This document shows, one piece after another, positions 30,133 through 44,753 of a DNA stretch of 44,753 nt. Position 1 is the stretch's first letter. Each line of letters opens with the position of its first letter. Made by a program: the position numbers and the translations under genes. The DNA is from Paractinoplanes ovalisporus (GTDB lineage Bacteria > Actinomycetota > Actinomycetes > Mycobacteriales > Micromonosporaceae), in the NCBI RefSeq assembly GCF_016834655.1, contig NZ_JAENHP010000040.1, positions 1 to 44,753 of the forward strand. Direction: 5' to 3'. The notes under the pieces were generated by a model, which saw only the letters and a list, made by a program, of their open reading frames with translations, made no database searches and had not been told where the DNA came from.

Positions 30133-32516
30133 ATGAACGTACGGCAGAAGCTGCTCGGCGGCTTCCTCACGGTGGCCGCGATGGTCGCCGTGACGGGTGC
30201 CGTCGTGCTGCGGGCCGACGCCGAGACCACCCGCCAGGCCGCGATCACCGAGGCCGAGCAGGTGGCGCGGGGCATCGCCAAGGACGTCGCGTTCGGCCTG
30301 GCCGCGGACACCGAGGGCGAGCAGCCGCCATCGCTGATCGAGCACCCGGGAGCACTCCGGGCCTATCTGGAACGGCTGCACGACCTGCAGAACCGCGACA
30401 TCGTCGTGGTCGACACCGGCAAACGGATCCTGGCCGACGCTGTGCCCGAGAACGCGGGCATGCCGTTCGACCACGACCTCGGCAACGAGGTCGGCCGGAC
30501 GATCGCCGATGGGAGGTCCCGTGTCTTCGTCGAGACCAGCGTCGACTATCCCGAGGGCATCCAGCAGGTGGTCGTGCCCGTGATCGGCGAAGGCGGCTCC
30601 ACCCTCGGAGCCGTCATCCTCGAGTACACCCCGCTCTACGAGCAGATGAAGGCGGTCACCGCGCGGGCCGAGACGATCATCCTGATCGCCGGCATCATCT
30701 GCATCCTGTTGGTGCTGGCGCTCGGTGTGGTCACCGCCGAGTCGATCGTCCGGCGCATCGGACGCCTCACCCGGGCGGTGGAGAGCATCCGCGACGGTGA
30801 CTACACCCAGCGGGTGACCCTCGGCCGGCGCGACGAGATCTCCCGGCTCGGGGACGCGTTCAACGACATGGCCGTGCGCCTCGACCGGTCGGCCCGCGAG
30901 ATCCTGGCCAAGGAGTACACCGACCGGATCCTGGCCAACGCCGGCGAGGGCATCTGCGGGGTCGACGCCCGCGGCCGCATCACGTTCGCCAACGAGGCCG
31001 CCGGCCGCATCACCGGTCTGGGCGTCGAGGGGCTGCTCGACCAGGAGGCCGCAACCCTGCTGCCGGACGTGGAACGAGCCGAGGTCACCGTCGACCGGCC
31101 GGACGGCACGTCGGTGCGGGTGGCGTACACGGTGAGCCCGATCGAGAAGGACGGCCGGCGGATCGGCGGGGTGGTGGTGCTGCGGGACGTGAGCCGGCAA
31201 CGCGCGCTCGAAGGCGACCTGCGGCACCAGGCCCTGCACGACGGTCTGACCGGGCTACCCAACCGCAAACTGCTGCTGGACCGGGTCGACCACGCCATGG
31301 CCCGAGCGCGGGCCGCCCGGGACGCCGGGATGGCGGTGCTCTATCTGGACCTGGACGGCTTCAAGAAGGTCAACGACAGCCTCGGTCACAACGCCGGCGA
31401 CGCGCTGCTGCGGACGGCCGCCGAGCGCCTGACCGGCGCGTTGCGACCTCACGACACCGTGGCCCGGCTCGGCGGCGACGAGTTCGCGGTGCTGCTCGAG
31501 GACGCGGCCGACCCGGAACGGTCGGCGCAGGCCTGCGTCGACGCCCTCAACAAGCCGTTCCTGGTGCAGGGGCGCGAGGCGACGGTCAGCGTCAGCGTCG
31601 GGGTGGTGCCCGGCGCGCAGCGCTACGCCGACGCCGACGAGGTGCTGCGCAACGCCGACGTCGCCATGTATGCCGCCAAGGCCCACGGCAAGAACTGCTA
31701 CCAGGTCTTCGAGACCCGGATGCACGAGCAACTGCTCGACCGGCTCGACCAGGAGTCCCGGCTGCGCGAGGCCGTGCACCGCGGCGAACTACGCCTGCAT
31801 CTGCAGCCCGTGGTCGACGTGACGACCCGCGAGCTGCGCGGGGTCGAGGCGCTCGTGCGCTGGGAGGATCCGGAACGCGGGCTGCAGCCGCCGGGAGCGT
31901 TCATCCCGCTGGCCGAGGAGACCGGGCTGATCACCGAGATCGACCGCTGGATGATGATCGAGGCCTGCCGGACCGTCCGCGAGTGGCAGGAGTCGTCGCC
32001 GGAGACCGCACCCCACTGGGTGAGCGTCAACCTGTCGGCCGCCAACCTCGAGGTGCCGGATCTGACCGACCGGGTCGCCTACGCCCTGGCCGGCACCGGC
32101 CTGGCCCCGGAGTGCCTGGTGCTGGAGCTGACCGAGACCGTGCTCATGCGGGACATCGCGGTCACCGCGGGCCGTCTCGAGGAGATGCGCGAGCTGGGCG
32201 TGCGGATCGCCATCGACGACTTCGGCACCGGCTACTCGTCGCTGGGCTACTTGCGGGACATTCCGGTCGACGTGCTGAAGGTGGACCGCTCGTTCATCAC
32301 CGGGCTGGTCGGCCACCAGCGCCAGCAGGAGCTGGTCCGCGCGATCCTGCAGCTGGGCCACACGCTGGGGCTCAAGGTGGTGGTCGAGGGCATCGAGACC
32401 GAGGATCAGCTCGACCTGCTGATCACGCTCGGCTGCCGGTTCGCCCAGGGCTATTTCCTGGGCCGGCCGGAGCCGGTCGCGAGCCTGCGTTCCCGGCTCG
32501 CGACCGTCCCCGCCCC

Positions 32517-32520
<4 letters not shown>
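30133..32520 (+). CDS. Membrane c-di-GMP enzyme: HAMP-PAS-GGDEF-EAL
   Basis: This 795-residue protein probably makes and/or degrades cyclic di-GMP. Helices at about 7-26 and 181-201 enclose an extracellular sensor (30-180). HAMP (about 202-255) and PAS (260-360) follow. The GGDEF domain has intact GGDEF (447-451) and the inhibitory-site RxxD (RPHD, 438-441). The EAL domain has EALVRW (572-577) and IDDFGTGYSSL. Both catalytic motifs are intact, so it may be bifunctional. Such proteins influence development and secondary metabolism in actinomycetes. Its stop overlaps the stop of the convergent pullulanase gene by 4 bp. Confidence 0.95.
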
Positions 32521-37847
<5,327 letters not shown>

Positions 37848-37859
37848 TATGTCCCTCTC

Positions 37860-39620
37860 TTATGGGAGAGCCCAGACCTGGACGGCCGGGCCGTAGCCAT
37901 CGATGGCGGTGGAACCATCGGGTTCAATGTGCAGCGGCTTCGCGCCGCCGTAAAGGTTTTCCAGGGTTGTGTCGGCAGGCAGACCGACCAGCTTGATCGG
38001 ATCGCCGGCCGCGCGGCGGGCCAGCACGAGAACGCTCTGCGCCGCGCTCTCACGCAGGAAGACCAGGGTGTCGCCGTCGGCGTGGACCCAGCGCAGGCCG
38101 CCCCTCCGCAGTGCGGGCGAGGACTTCCGCAGCGCGATCAGTTCGCGGTAGCGCGACAGGGTGACCGTGTCCCACGGCCGGTCCCACGGCATCGGCACGC
38201 GGGCCGACTCGTTACCCCCGCCGGTCAGCCCGATCTCGTCGCCGGCGAACACCATCGGCGTGCCGGGCAGCGTGAACAACAGCCCCGCGGCCACGTGCTG
38301 CCGCTCGGCGTCGCCCACGACCGTACGGATGCGGGCCGTGTCGTGGGAACCGAGAAGCGACCACGACGCCTCCCACGACCGCCACGACATCTGCGACGCG
38401 AACGCGGACATGGTCGCCACCAGCGCGCCGGCATCCCGTACGGGAAGCTCCTCGGGGTTGCCCAGAAACCCGTCGAACGGCACGGTCTCGGCGCGCAGCC
38501 AGCACCACACCGGACGGGTGAACCCGGCGTAGTTCATCGTGCCGTGCCAGCCGTCGCGGTCGAGGTCGCCGGTCGCGTCGTGGCCGTGCTCGGCGATCAG
38601 CAGCCCGTCCGGCCGCGCGTCCCGCAAGGCCCGGCGCAGCAGCGCGGCGACCTCGTGGTTCCAGTCGTCGGCGCCGTGCCGGGCGGTCATGTTGGCGACG
38701 TCGATGCGCCACCCCGAGAGCCCGTACGGCTCGGACAGCCACTGCTGCACGATGCCGCGGAACTCCCGGCGCAACCCGGGACTGGCCCAGTTCAGCTTGG
38801 GCAGGCTGGGCACGCCGAGCCAGAACACGCCCGGGTAGTAGAACTCGGGGCGGCGGCCGAACCACGGGTGCGCGTCGCCGGTGTGGTTGGTGGTGAGGTC
38901 GCCGATCAGCCGCAGGCCCCGCTCGCGGGCGGCCGACGACAGCCGTTCCAGGGCCCGGTCGCCGCCCAGCAGCGGGTCGACGCGGTCGAAACCGGCGGCG
39001 TCGTAACGGTGGTTGGAACGGGCCGGGAAGAACGGGGTCAGATAGATCGTGTCGGCGCCCAGATCGGTGACGTGGCCGAGGCGCCGGGCGATGCCGTCGA
39101 GGTCACCGCCGTAGAGGACGCGGACGGCGTCCGGGCCGGGTTCGACCGGCTCGTCCCAGGACGACGCCCGCACGGCCCAGTCCGGGGTCTCCCGCAGATC
39201 GGCGGCGGGGGAACGGGCGTACCGGTCGGGAAAGATCTGGTAGATGACGGCGTCGCGGGCCCAGGCCGGCGCCGGCGGTTCGGCCACCAGCCGGAAGTCG
39301 GTGCTGTCGGGCACGTCGTGGGCGGTCACCCCGACCGCGGTGAGCCAGCGGACGCCGGTCGTGGTGCCGAGCAGGAACCGGTAGCGGGTGACCGGGTTGT
39401 GCGCCTCGATCTCGCCCCGCCACCACGTGTCGCCGCCCGTACGACGGTCGATCCGCAACGACGTGAAGACCGGCTCGCCGTCGCGGACCCATCGCATGTG
39501 GACCCGCGACACCCCGGTCCCGCGCGGCACCCGGACGAACACGGTGACCGTGTCGCCGAGCGCCGGCGCGGGATCGCTGACGTACAGCTCGCTGCCGTCG
39601 TGGTGCGGCCGGGTGATCAT
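37860..39620 (-). CDS. amlE: Cytoplasmic GH13 maltodextrin-degrading enzyme (neopullulanase/maltogenic type)
   Basis: A 586-residue GH13 hydrolase without signal peptide. The N-terminal beta domain (about 1-115) and the barrel core YQIFPDRYARS are typical of neopullulanase/cyclomaltodextrinase-type enzymes that trim imported dextrins. Catalytic residues are Asp307 (GWRID), Glu344 (LIAEHG) and Asp427 (GSHD). Its ATG overlaps the malG stop by 4 bp, so it is translationally coupled to the importer, which fits intracellular use of the sugars. The symbol follows what I recall of similar malEFG-linked genes and is tentative. Confidence 0.88.
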   Translation of the reverse strand: MITRPHHDGSELYVSDPAPALGDTVTVFVRVPRGTGVSRVHMRWVRDGEPVFTSLRIDRRTGGDTWWRGEIEAHNPVTRYRFLLGTTTGVRWLTAVGVTAHDVPDSTDFRLVAEPPAPAWARDAVIYQIFPDRYARSPAADLRETPDWAVRASSWDEPVEPGPDAVRVLYGGDLDGIARRLGHVTDLGADTIYLTPFFPARSNHRYDAAGFDRVDPLLGGDRALERLSSAARERGLRLIGDLTTNHTGDAHPWFGRRPEFYYPGVFWLGVPSLPKLNWASPGLRREFRGIVQQWLSEPYGLSGWRIDVANMTARHGADDWNHEVAALLRRALRDARPDGLLIAEHGHDATGDLDRDGWHGTMNYAGFTRPVWCWLRAETVPFDGFLGNPEELPVRDAGALVATMSAFASQMSWRSWEASWSLLGSHDTARIRTVVGDAERQHVAAGLLFTLPGTPMVFAGDEIGLTGGGNESARVPMPWDRPWDTVTLSRYRELIALRKSSPALRRGGLRWVHADGDTLVFLRESAAQSVLVLARRAAGDPIKLVGLPADTTLENLYGGAKPLHIEPDGSTAIDGYGPAVQVWALP

Positions 39621-40459
39621 CCCTTCACGGCTCCGGCGGTCAGGCCGTCGGTGATGTAGCGCTGCAACAGCTGGAAGACGAACACTGTGGGGATCGCGGT
39701 GAGCAGCGTGCCGGCGCAGAACACGCCGAAGTTGTTGTTGCGCTCCCCCGCCACCAGACCGAACAGGCCGACGGCGAGCGTCTTGGACCCCTGGTCGGTG
39801 AGGAACACGTTGGCGATCAGGAACTCGTTGATGGTGCCGATGAACGCCAGCAGCGCGGTGACCGCGAGGATCGGCGCGACCAGCGGCAGCAGGATCCGGA
39901 AGAACACCTGCGCGTGCGAGGCGCCGTCCACTGTGGCCGACTCGTCGAGCTCGCGGGGCAGCGTGTCGAAGAATCCCTTCATCAGCCACGTGTTCACGCC
40001 CAGGGCGCCGCCGAGGTAGAGCAGGATCAGGCCCCACCACGTGTTGAAGCCGATGCCGGGCCACAGGTCGGTGACCGTCGAGAAGATCAGGAAGATCGCG
40101 ACGATCGCCAGGAACTGCGGGAACATCTGGATCAGCAGCACCGACAGCAGACCCACGCGACGCCCGCGGAACCGGCGACGGCTGAACGCGTACGCGGCCA
40201 GGGCCGAGATGAACACCGAGGCGCCGGACGACGCCAGGGCGATCACCAGCGAGTTGAGGAACCAGCGCCCGAACTGGGTCTCGCTGAACAGCCGGGTGAA
40301 GTTGCCGGCCGACGCGCCGGTCGGCACCAGTTCGCTCGACGACAGGGTGCCGAGCGGGTTGAGCGCCGCCGACACCACGAACAGGATCGGGGCCAGCGCG
40401 AAGACCAGCATGAGCACGCCGACGAGATGCCGCCAGCCCACCTGCTTGAGCCACGTCAT
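39617..40459 (-). CDS. malG: Maltose/maltodextrin ABC permease, MalG-like
   Basis: A 280-residue membrane subunit with six helices. The EAA loop LDESATVDGASHAQVFFRILLPLV and the C-terminus LLQRYITDGLTAGAVKG are hallmarks of MalG. It overlaps malF by 4 bp and the GH13 gene by 4 bp, giving a tightly coupled operon. Confidence 0.95.
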   Translation of the reverse strand: MTWLKQVGWRHLVGVLMLVFALAPILFVVSAALNPLGTLSSSELVPTGASAGNFTRLFSETQFGRWFLNSLVIALASSGASVFISALAAYAFSRRRFRGRRVGLLSVLLIQMFPQFLAIVAIFLIFSTVTDLWPGIGFNTWWGLILLYLGGALGVNTWLMKGFFDTLPRELDESATVDGASHAQVFFRILLPLVAPILAVTALLAFIGTINEFLIANVFLTDQGSKTLAVGLFGLVAGERNNNFGVFCAGTLLTAIPTVFVFQLLQRYITDGLTAGAVKG

Positions 40460-42018
40460 GAGTGCACCTCCTCCAGATGGCGGGTGCGCCGGAAACTGAT
40501 CGCGGAGACCACGGCGACGATGAGGAAGATGAAGATCGAGATGGCGGCCGCGAAGCCGTAGTTGGCGCCGGCCCCGCCGAACGCGATCCGGTACGTGTAG
40601 GTGATGAGCAGATCGGTGGCCCCGTTGCCCGGGTTGTCGGCCGGGAACGGCGCGCCCTCGGTGGTCAGGTAGATCGCGTTGAAGTTGTTGAAGTTGAACG
40701 CGAACGACGAGATCAGCAGCGGGGTCAGTGCCACCATCAGCAGCGGCAGCGTGATCCGGCGGAACCCGGCCCAGGGGCTGGCGCCGTCGATGCGCGACGC
40801 CTCGCTCAGTTCACGCGGGATCGCCTGCAGCGCGCCGGTGGCGACCAGGAACATGTACGGATAACCCAGCCACAGCTGCACGAGGATCACCGCCAGCCGG
40901 GCCGAGGCGCTGCCCCCGAACCAGTCCACGTGGCTGCCGAACAGGTTGTTGATCAGCCCGAAATCGGTGTTGAACATGTCGCGCCAGACCAGCAGCATCG
41001 CGAACGACGGCATCGCGTACGGCAGCACCAGCAGCACCCGGTAGAACAGCCGGCCGCGGACCTGGTCGGAGTGCAGGGCCATGGCGAGCAGCAGCCCCAG
41101 CACGAACGTGCCACCGGTCGACGCGACGGCGAAACCGAAGTTCCAGACCAGCGTACGGAGGAAGGGTCCGGAGACAGCGGAGTCGGTGAGCACCCGCGTG
41201 AAGTTGCTCAGCCCGACGGTGACCTTCCAGCCCTGCGCGAGCCGTTCGCCGTTGTCCGCCACGAACGCGCCGACGTTCTCGTCCGCGGTCCAGGTCTGCC
41301 CGGTCGTGGTGTCGCGGATGCAGTCACAGTTCTCGTCGTAGGCGCGGCCGGCCCTTCCCTCGTACGCCCGGGTCAGCCCCGACGAGCGGATGGCCCCGCC
41401 CGGGGTCGGCACGGCGAACGCGGTGATCTCGGCGCTGCGCTCGCCGGCCTGCCCGAAGCTGAGCACCGTGTAGCCGCTCGCCACGTCGCCGTCCGGGATC
41501 GCCTTCAGACCGTCGGCGTCCCCCACCGAGACCTGCTTGGTGACCGGGTCGGTGATCAGGAAGACCAGCGGGCCGGTGGCCGGGTCGCCGGTGGTCGCGA
41601 TCCGCAGGGCGTACTGCTGGGAACCCGGCACCCGGGTGACCGACGCCGTCTGGATGGCCACGACGGCCTCCTGCTTGCTGCCCCGGTGGCCGTCGCCGAA
41701 GTTCGTGAAGGCCGTGCTCGCCGTGTACAGCACCGGGAACACCTGGAACAACAGCAGAAGGATCGTGCCCGGCGCCAGGTACTTGAGCGGGATGTGCCGC
41801 GGCGTCGAATAGAGGTGGACCAGGCCGCCCGTCGTAGCCACGAGGATCGCCAGGCCGATCCAGGCCTCGTTGTCGATCAGCGGGAAGGCGGCCCAGATCG
41901 CGATCGCGACGGTCAGTCCCAGCAGCGGGATCTTGACGAGTTGTCCTTTTCGGCCGGACGGTTCCTCCGGGGCCGGGCGGGCCTGCACCACAGGCCCGCC
42001 GAGCTTGGTCGCCGTCAT
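40456..42018 (-). CDS. malF: Maltose/maltodextrin ABC permease, MalF-like
   Basis: A 520-residue membrane subunit, long for a sugar permease. Two or three N-terminal helices (about 28-105) precede a large extracytoplasmic insertion (about 118-275), comparable in position to the P2 loop of MalF. The insertion holds a CDC motif. The conserved six-helix core follows, with EAA loop LSEASRIDGASPWAGFRRITLPLL and a Phe/Asn-rich FAFNFNNFNAIYL segment. It starts directly at the end of malE and overlaps malG by 4 bp. Confidence 0.95.
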   Translation of the reverse strand: MTATKLGGPVVQARPAPEEPSGRKGQLVKIPLLGLTVAIAIWAAFPLIDNEAWIGLAILVATTGGLVHLYSTPRHIPLKYLAPGTILLLLFQVFPVLYTASTAFTNFGDGHRGSKQEAVVAIQTASVTRVPGSQQYALRIATTGDPATGPLVFLITDPVTKQVSVGDADGLKAIPDGDVASGYTVLSFGQAGERSAEITAFAVPTPGGAIRSSGLTRAYEGRAGRAYDENCDCIRDTTTGQTWTADENVGAFVADNGERLAQGWKVTVGLSNFTRVLTDSAVSGPFLRTLVWNFGFAVASTGGTFVLGLLLAMALHSDQVRGRLFYRVLLVLPYAMPSFAMLLVWRDMFNTDFGLINNLFGSHVDWFGGSASARLAVILVQLWLGYPYMFLVATGALQAIPRELSEASRIDGASPWAGFRRITLPLLMVALTPLLISSFAFNFNNFNAIYLTTEGAPFPADNPGNGATDLLITYTYRIAFGGAGANYGFAAAISIFIFLIVAVVSAISFRRTRHLEEVHS

Positions 42019-43275
42019 CTACTTGCTGATCGCGGCCGAGATGGTCCTGCCCGCCGCCGTGATCGTCTTGGCCGGGTCGGCACCGCCGATCACCGCCGCC
42101 TCGGCCTTGCCGAACGGGTCCCAGATCGCCGCCATCTCCGGAATGGCCGGCAGCGGCTGGCCGTCCTTGCCCGCCGCGATGAACTTCTCGAGGTCGGCGT
42201 CCTGGGCCTTCACCTGGTCGAACGCCGCGGTCAGGGCCGGCGGCCGCGGCTCGGCCTCATAGAGCGCGACGGCCAGCTCGGGCGTGGTGACGTAGTTGGT
42301 GACGAACTCCTGCGCCAGCGCCTTGTTCTTGCCCTTCGACGCGACGTAGAAGCTCTGCACGCCGAGGAACGGCCGCGCCGGCTGCCCGCCGTCGAACCCC
42401 GGGACCGGGCTGATGTCGTACTTGAGCTTGGCCTTCTTCACATCGGTGATCGCCCACGGCCCGCTGACCAGGAACGCGCACTTCTTGCCGGTGAACGTCG
42501 CGATCGAGTTCTCCGGCGTGATCGACCGCTTCAGCGCGCCCGACCCCTTCTCCCCCAGCGTGGCGATCTTCTTGAACGCCTCGACCGACTCCGGCTTGCC
42601 CACACCCAGGTTCTTCGGGTCGTAGTCACCGTTCGCGCTGGTGCCGAACAGGTTGCCGCCGGCACTCGAATACAGCGGATACAGGTGGTACGCGTCGCCG
42701 TTCTGGCCGACCTGCAGACAGAGCGTCTCCGAGACCTTCTTGGCCGCCTTCAGCTTGCCCGCCTCGCTCACCAGCGCCTCAATGGTGGCCGGAGCCTGCG
42801 GTGCGAGGTCGGTGTTGCGGATCAGGGCCAGATTCTCCATCGCGTACGGAACCCCGTATGTCTGCCCGTTGAAGGTGACCGCCTTGAGCGCGTTGGGGTT
42901 GAGGCCGCTCGTCTGCTCGGGCGACAGCTGCACCGGGTCGATCGCGCCGTTCTGCACCAGGTTGCCGATCCAGTCGTGCGCGCCGACCATCACGTCCGGC
43001 CCGCTGCCCTGCTGAGACGCGGTGACGAACGTGGTCTGCTGGTCCTTGGAGATGGCCTGGACCTTCACGGTCACGCCGTTCTCGGCCCCGAACTTCTCCG
43101 CGAACGGCTTCAGGGCGGCCGACCGCTTGTCATCAGCCCAGATCAGCAGCTCGTTCTGGCCGGCCGGGGCGGCCGATTCGCCGCTTCCCGGGGCCGTCTT
43201 GTCGTCGCCGCCACCGCCGCAGCCGGCCAGGGCAAGGGCGCAGGTCAGAACGGCGGCTATGGGTCGGATGCGCAT
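42019..43275 (-). CDS. malE: Maltose/maltodextrin-binding lipoprotein, MalE-like
   Basis: A 418-residue extracellular lipoprotein. The signal peptide ends in the lipobox ALAGC and is followed by a Gly/Asp/Ser linker. The mature part resembles MalE: LLIWADDKRSAALKPFAEKF, then GPDVMVGAHDWIGNLVQNG and CAFLVSGPWAITDVKKAKLK. It delivers maltodextrins to MalFG. GGAG lies seven bases before ATG 43275. It is the first gene of a five-gene operon. No ATPase gene is nearby, so a shared MsiK-type ATPase is expected elsewhere in the genome. Confidence 0.94.
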   Translation of the reverse strand: MRIRPIAAVLTCALALAGCGGGGDDKTAPGSGESAAPAGQNELLIWADDKRSAALKPFAEKFGAENGVTVKVQAISKDQQTTFVTASQQGSGPDVMVGAHDWIGNLVQNGAIDPVQLSPEQTSGLNPNALKAVTFNGQTYGVPYAMENLALIRNTDLAPQAPATIEALVSEAGKLKAAKKVSETLCLQVGQNGDAYHLYPLYSSAGGNLFGTSANGDYDPKNLGVGKPESVEAFKKIATLGEKGSGALKRSITPENSIATFTGKKCAFLVSGPWAITDVKKAKLKYDISPVPGFDGGQPARPFLGVQSFYVASKGKNKALAQEFVTNYVTTPELAVALYEAEPRPPALTAAFDQVKAQDADLEKFIAAGKDGQPLPAIPEMAAIWDPFGKAEAAVIGGADPAKTITAAGRTISAAISK

Positions 43276-43294
43276 GGGCGTCTCCAGTCGTTTC

Positions 43295-43324
43295 AGTCTG
43301 TGCAGAAACTTTCATCAACTGCAA
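43295..43324 (-). promoter_or_regulatory. malE promoter overlapping a CTTGCAG site
   Basis: On the minus strand: TTGCAG (43319-43324), 18-bp spacer, CAGACT (43295-43300). The -35 is part of a CTTGCAG element of the kind repeated around the LacI-type gene; TTTCTGCA lies in the spacer. Repressor binding here would block the mal operon. Confidence 0.5.
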
Positions 43325-43449
43325 GGCACGCGTCGCCGCCTTGCAGCGGGGTGGGGACTGCTGTCTCATAGCCGCACCCGAATAAGCGCAGCGTGAAGCA
43401 CGTACGACCGGCATCGGCCGATGTCGTTGTTGTTGCGGGGACGTTAGCA

Positions 43450-43478
43450 AGAGCTTGCAACGAATGGAAGAGCTTGCA
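43450..43478. promoter_or_regulatory. Direct repeat AGAGCTTGCA, candidate MalR operator
   Basis: AGAGCTTGCA occurs at 43450-43459 and 43469-43478, 19 bp apart, just upstream of the LacI-type gene. Another CTTGCAG is at 43340-43346. Maltose repressors of related actinomycetes, as I recall, bind CTTGCA-like repeats. Confidence 0.55.
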
Positions 43479-43504
43479 GGAACTCCCCGGACACACGGCA
43501 GCAC

Positions 43505-43510
43505 TAGAGT
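43505..43510 (+). promoter_or_regulatory. -10 box of the LacI-type gene, leaderless
   Basis: TAGAGT lies 7 nt before ATG 43518 and directly after the AGAGCTTGCA repeats. Confidence 0.5.
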
Positions 43511-43517
43511 TGTCGCT

Positions 43518-44567
43518 ATGCGTGCACGGATGGCCGACATCGCCCGTCAGGCCCAGGTCAGTGAGGCGACGGTCTCGCGTGTCATCAACGACCGCCCCGG
43601 CGTCTCCCACGAGACCCGCCAGGCGGTGCTCACCGCGCTCGACGTACTGGGTTACGAGCGCCCCGAAAGACTGCGTAAGCGCAGCGCCGGCCTGGTCGGC
43701 CTGGTCGTCCCCGAGCTGGACAACCCGATCTTCCCCGCCTTCGCCCAGGTGATCGAGTCAACCCTGGCCCAACAGGGCTACACCCCGGTCCTGTGCACCC
43801 AGTCCCCCGGCGGCGTCACCGAGGACGAATACGTCGAGATGCTGCTCGACCGCCAGGTGTCAGGAATCGTCTTCGTCTCGGGCCTGTCCGCCGACACCAC
43901 AGCCGACCACGCGCGTTACCAGCGCCTGCTGGACCGCCCCCTACCCATCGTCTTGATGAACGGCTACGCCGAGGGCATCGAGGCCCCTTTCGTCTCATGC
44001 GACGAGCGCCTGGCCGGCGACCTGGCCGTAACGCACCTGGTAGCCCTGGGACACAAGCGCATCGGCATGATCTCAGGACCGAACCGCTTCATAGCCGTCC
44101 AGCGCAAGCTGGCCGGCTACCGCCAGGCTATGAAGCGAGAGCTCGGCGTGGCCGACTCATCGCTGGACGACTACGTCTCGCTGACCCTGTTCGGCGTCGA
44201 GGGAGGAGAGGTAGCAGCCGACCGTTTGTTGTCGATGGGAGCAACAGGCCTGGTGTGCGGCTCCGACCTGATGGCGCTGGGCGCAATCCGAGCCGCCCGC
44301 CGCCGGGGGTTGTCGGTCCCCGGCGACGTCTCGGTGATCGGCTTCGACGACTCGCCGCTGATCGCCTTCACCGACCCGCCGCTGACAACGCTGCGCCAGC
44401 CGGTGACCGCGATGGCCGTGGCTGCGGTTCGCTCGCTGATGGACGAGACCAATGGGCATGGTGCGCCGCACTCGGAGTATCTGTTCCGGCCTGAGCTGGT
44501 GGTTCGTGATTCCACCGCGAAAGCCCCTAAACACCGCGATCGGCCTGTTGATACCTCTGCAGCCTGA
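43518..44567 (+). CDS. malR: LacI-family regulator of the maltose locus (MalR type)
   Basis: A 349-residue LacI-family protein. The N-terminal HTH is MADIARQAQVSEATVSRVINDRPGVS with hinge helix near residues 45-58, followed by a periplasmic-binding-protein-like sensor domain ending in DDSPLIAFTDPPLTTLRQP. It is divergent from malE, with CTTGCA repeats in between, so it should repress the mal operon and itself until maltose or a maltodextrin is bound. ATG 43518 follows a TAGAGT box by 7 nt; in-frame codons further upstream lie in the operator region. A 25-bp inverted repeat 79 bp downstream probably terminates it. Confidence 0.92.
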   Translation: MRARMADIARQAQVSEATVSRVINDRPGVSHETRQAVLTALDVLGYERPERLRKRSAGLVGLVVPELDNPIFPAFAQVIESTLAQQGYTPVLCTQSPGGVTEDEYVEMLLDRQVSGIVFVSGLSADTTADHARYQRLLDRPLPIVLMNGYAEGIEAPFVSCDERLAGDLAVTHLVALGHKRIGMISGPNRFIAVQRKLAGYRQAMKRELGVADSSLDDYVSLTLFGVEGGEVAADRLLSMGATGLVCGSDLMALGAIRAARRRGLSVPGDVSVIGFDDSPLIAFTDPPLTTLRQPVTAMAVAAVRSLMDETNGHGAPHSEYLFRPELVVRDSTAKAPKHRDRPVDTSAA

Positions 44568-44574
44568 TCTCCTT

Positions 44575-44600
44575 CTTGCAAGTTCTTTCAGATCCTGCAA
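44575..44600. promoter_or_regulatory. CTTGCAAG ... CTGCAA pair past the regulator gene
   Basis: Palindrome CTTGCAAG (44575-44582), and CTGCAA at 44595-44600, 8 bp after the regulator stop. They match the CTTGCA elements at the other end of the gene and may be a further operator. Confidence 0.4.
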
Positions 44601-44645
44601 AACGTTGGAGCTTCTTGGGTCGGGCGGGCTTGCTTGCGCTTGGAC

Positions 44646-44718
44646 GGTTGGGGGCCGGGGTGACCCCTCACGGCGGTAACCCATCTATTGCCATGAGGGG
44701 TCACCCCGGCCCCCAACC
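44646..44718. terminator. Perfect 25-bp inverted repeat
   Basis: The arms 44646-44670 and 44694-44718 are exact reverse complements, separated by 23 nt; each arm itself contains a GGGGTSACCCC palindrome. There is no U-tract on either side. It is a probable bidirectional terminator for the LacI-type gene and for whatever lies to the right. Confidence 0.8.
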
Positions 44719-44753
44719 TTGCATGGGATCAAGTGACGGCCAGGACTTTGTCG

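Noticed and set aside
40462..43371. Forward open frame of 969 codons opposite malEFG
   Set aside because: Antisense shadow of well-recognised malE, malF and malG; no domain seen.

Overview
The window is high-GC DNA with a codon pattern rich in G/C at third positions, frequent GTG starts, an actinobacterial rRNA leader, and xre-DUF397 / SAM-methyltransferase genes. This fits a filamentous actinomycete. I lean towards the Micromonosporaceae (Actinoplanes-like), but that is a family-level impression and was not tested by a search.

Left end (1-2,992): the minus strand carries two promoters and the conserved leader of an rRNA operon whose 16S gene would lie just left of base 1. Next come a 60-bp tandem repeat that runs into the 3' end of tyrS, tyrS itself, a second short-unit repeat array, and a divergent polyphosphate kinase 2 gene.

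3,000-12,991 is a mosaic of small units: a LysR regulator divergent from an MFS exporter; an adenylate-kinase paralogue with an unknown gene; a solitary MazF-like toxin; an aminoglycoside-nucleotidyltransferase-like protein; a secreted CAP-domain protein; an XRE/DUF397 pair divergent from a DUF574-type methyltransferase; a protein made of five tandem helix-turn-helix units; a 3-methyladenine DNA glycosylase; and a small membrane protein.

12,996-18,532 is a polyamine-type ABC importer operon (potA-potD-potB-potC order) divergent from a PucR regulator. Then follow a GNAT gene, a PadR/membrane-protein operon, and a probable drug-resistance operon (DHA2 exporter plus TetM/OtrA-like ribosomal protection GTPase) with a short leader ORF before the GTPase. 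A REC-PAS-GAF-histidine kinase, a TetR-controlled exporter, an Hrp1-like CBS protein, a TauE/SafE transporter and a GGDEF-EAL protein follow.

32,517-44,567 is a maltodextrin locus on the minus strand: malE-malF-malG, an intracellular GH13 enzyme, and a very large secreted two-catalytic-module amylase-pullulanase. A divergent LacI/MalR-type repressor faces it. No ABC ATPase is present, so a shared MsiK-type ATPase encoded elsewhere is expected. The logic is: the secreted enzyme cuts starch, MalEFG imports maltodextrins, the cytoplasmic GH13 enzyme trims them, and the LacI protein senses the sugars. A perfect 25-bp inverted repeat closes the window.

Two architectural themes stand out. About a dozen genes have a TANNNT box only 6-8 nt before the start codon, implying leaderless mRNAs. 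Convergent genes almost always abut or overlap. The best candidates for something new are the leader ORF and hairpin of the ribosomal-protection gene, the two repeat arrays bracketing tyrS, and the five-HTH protein.
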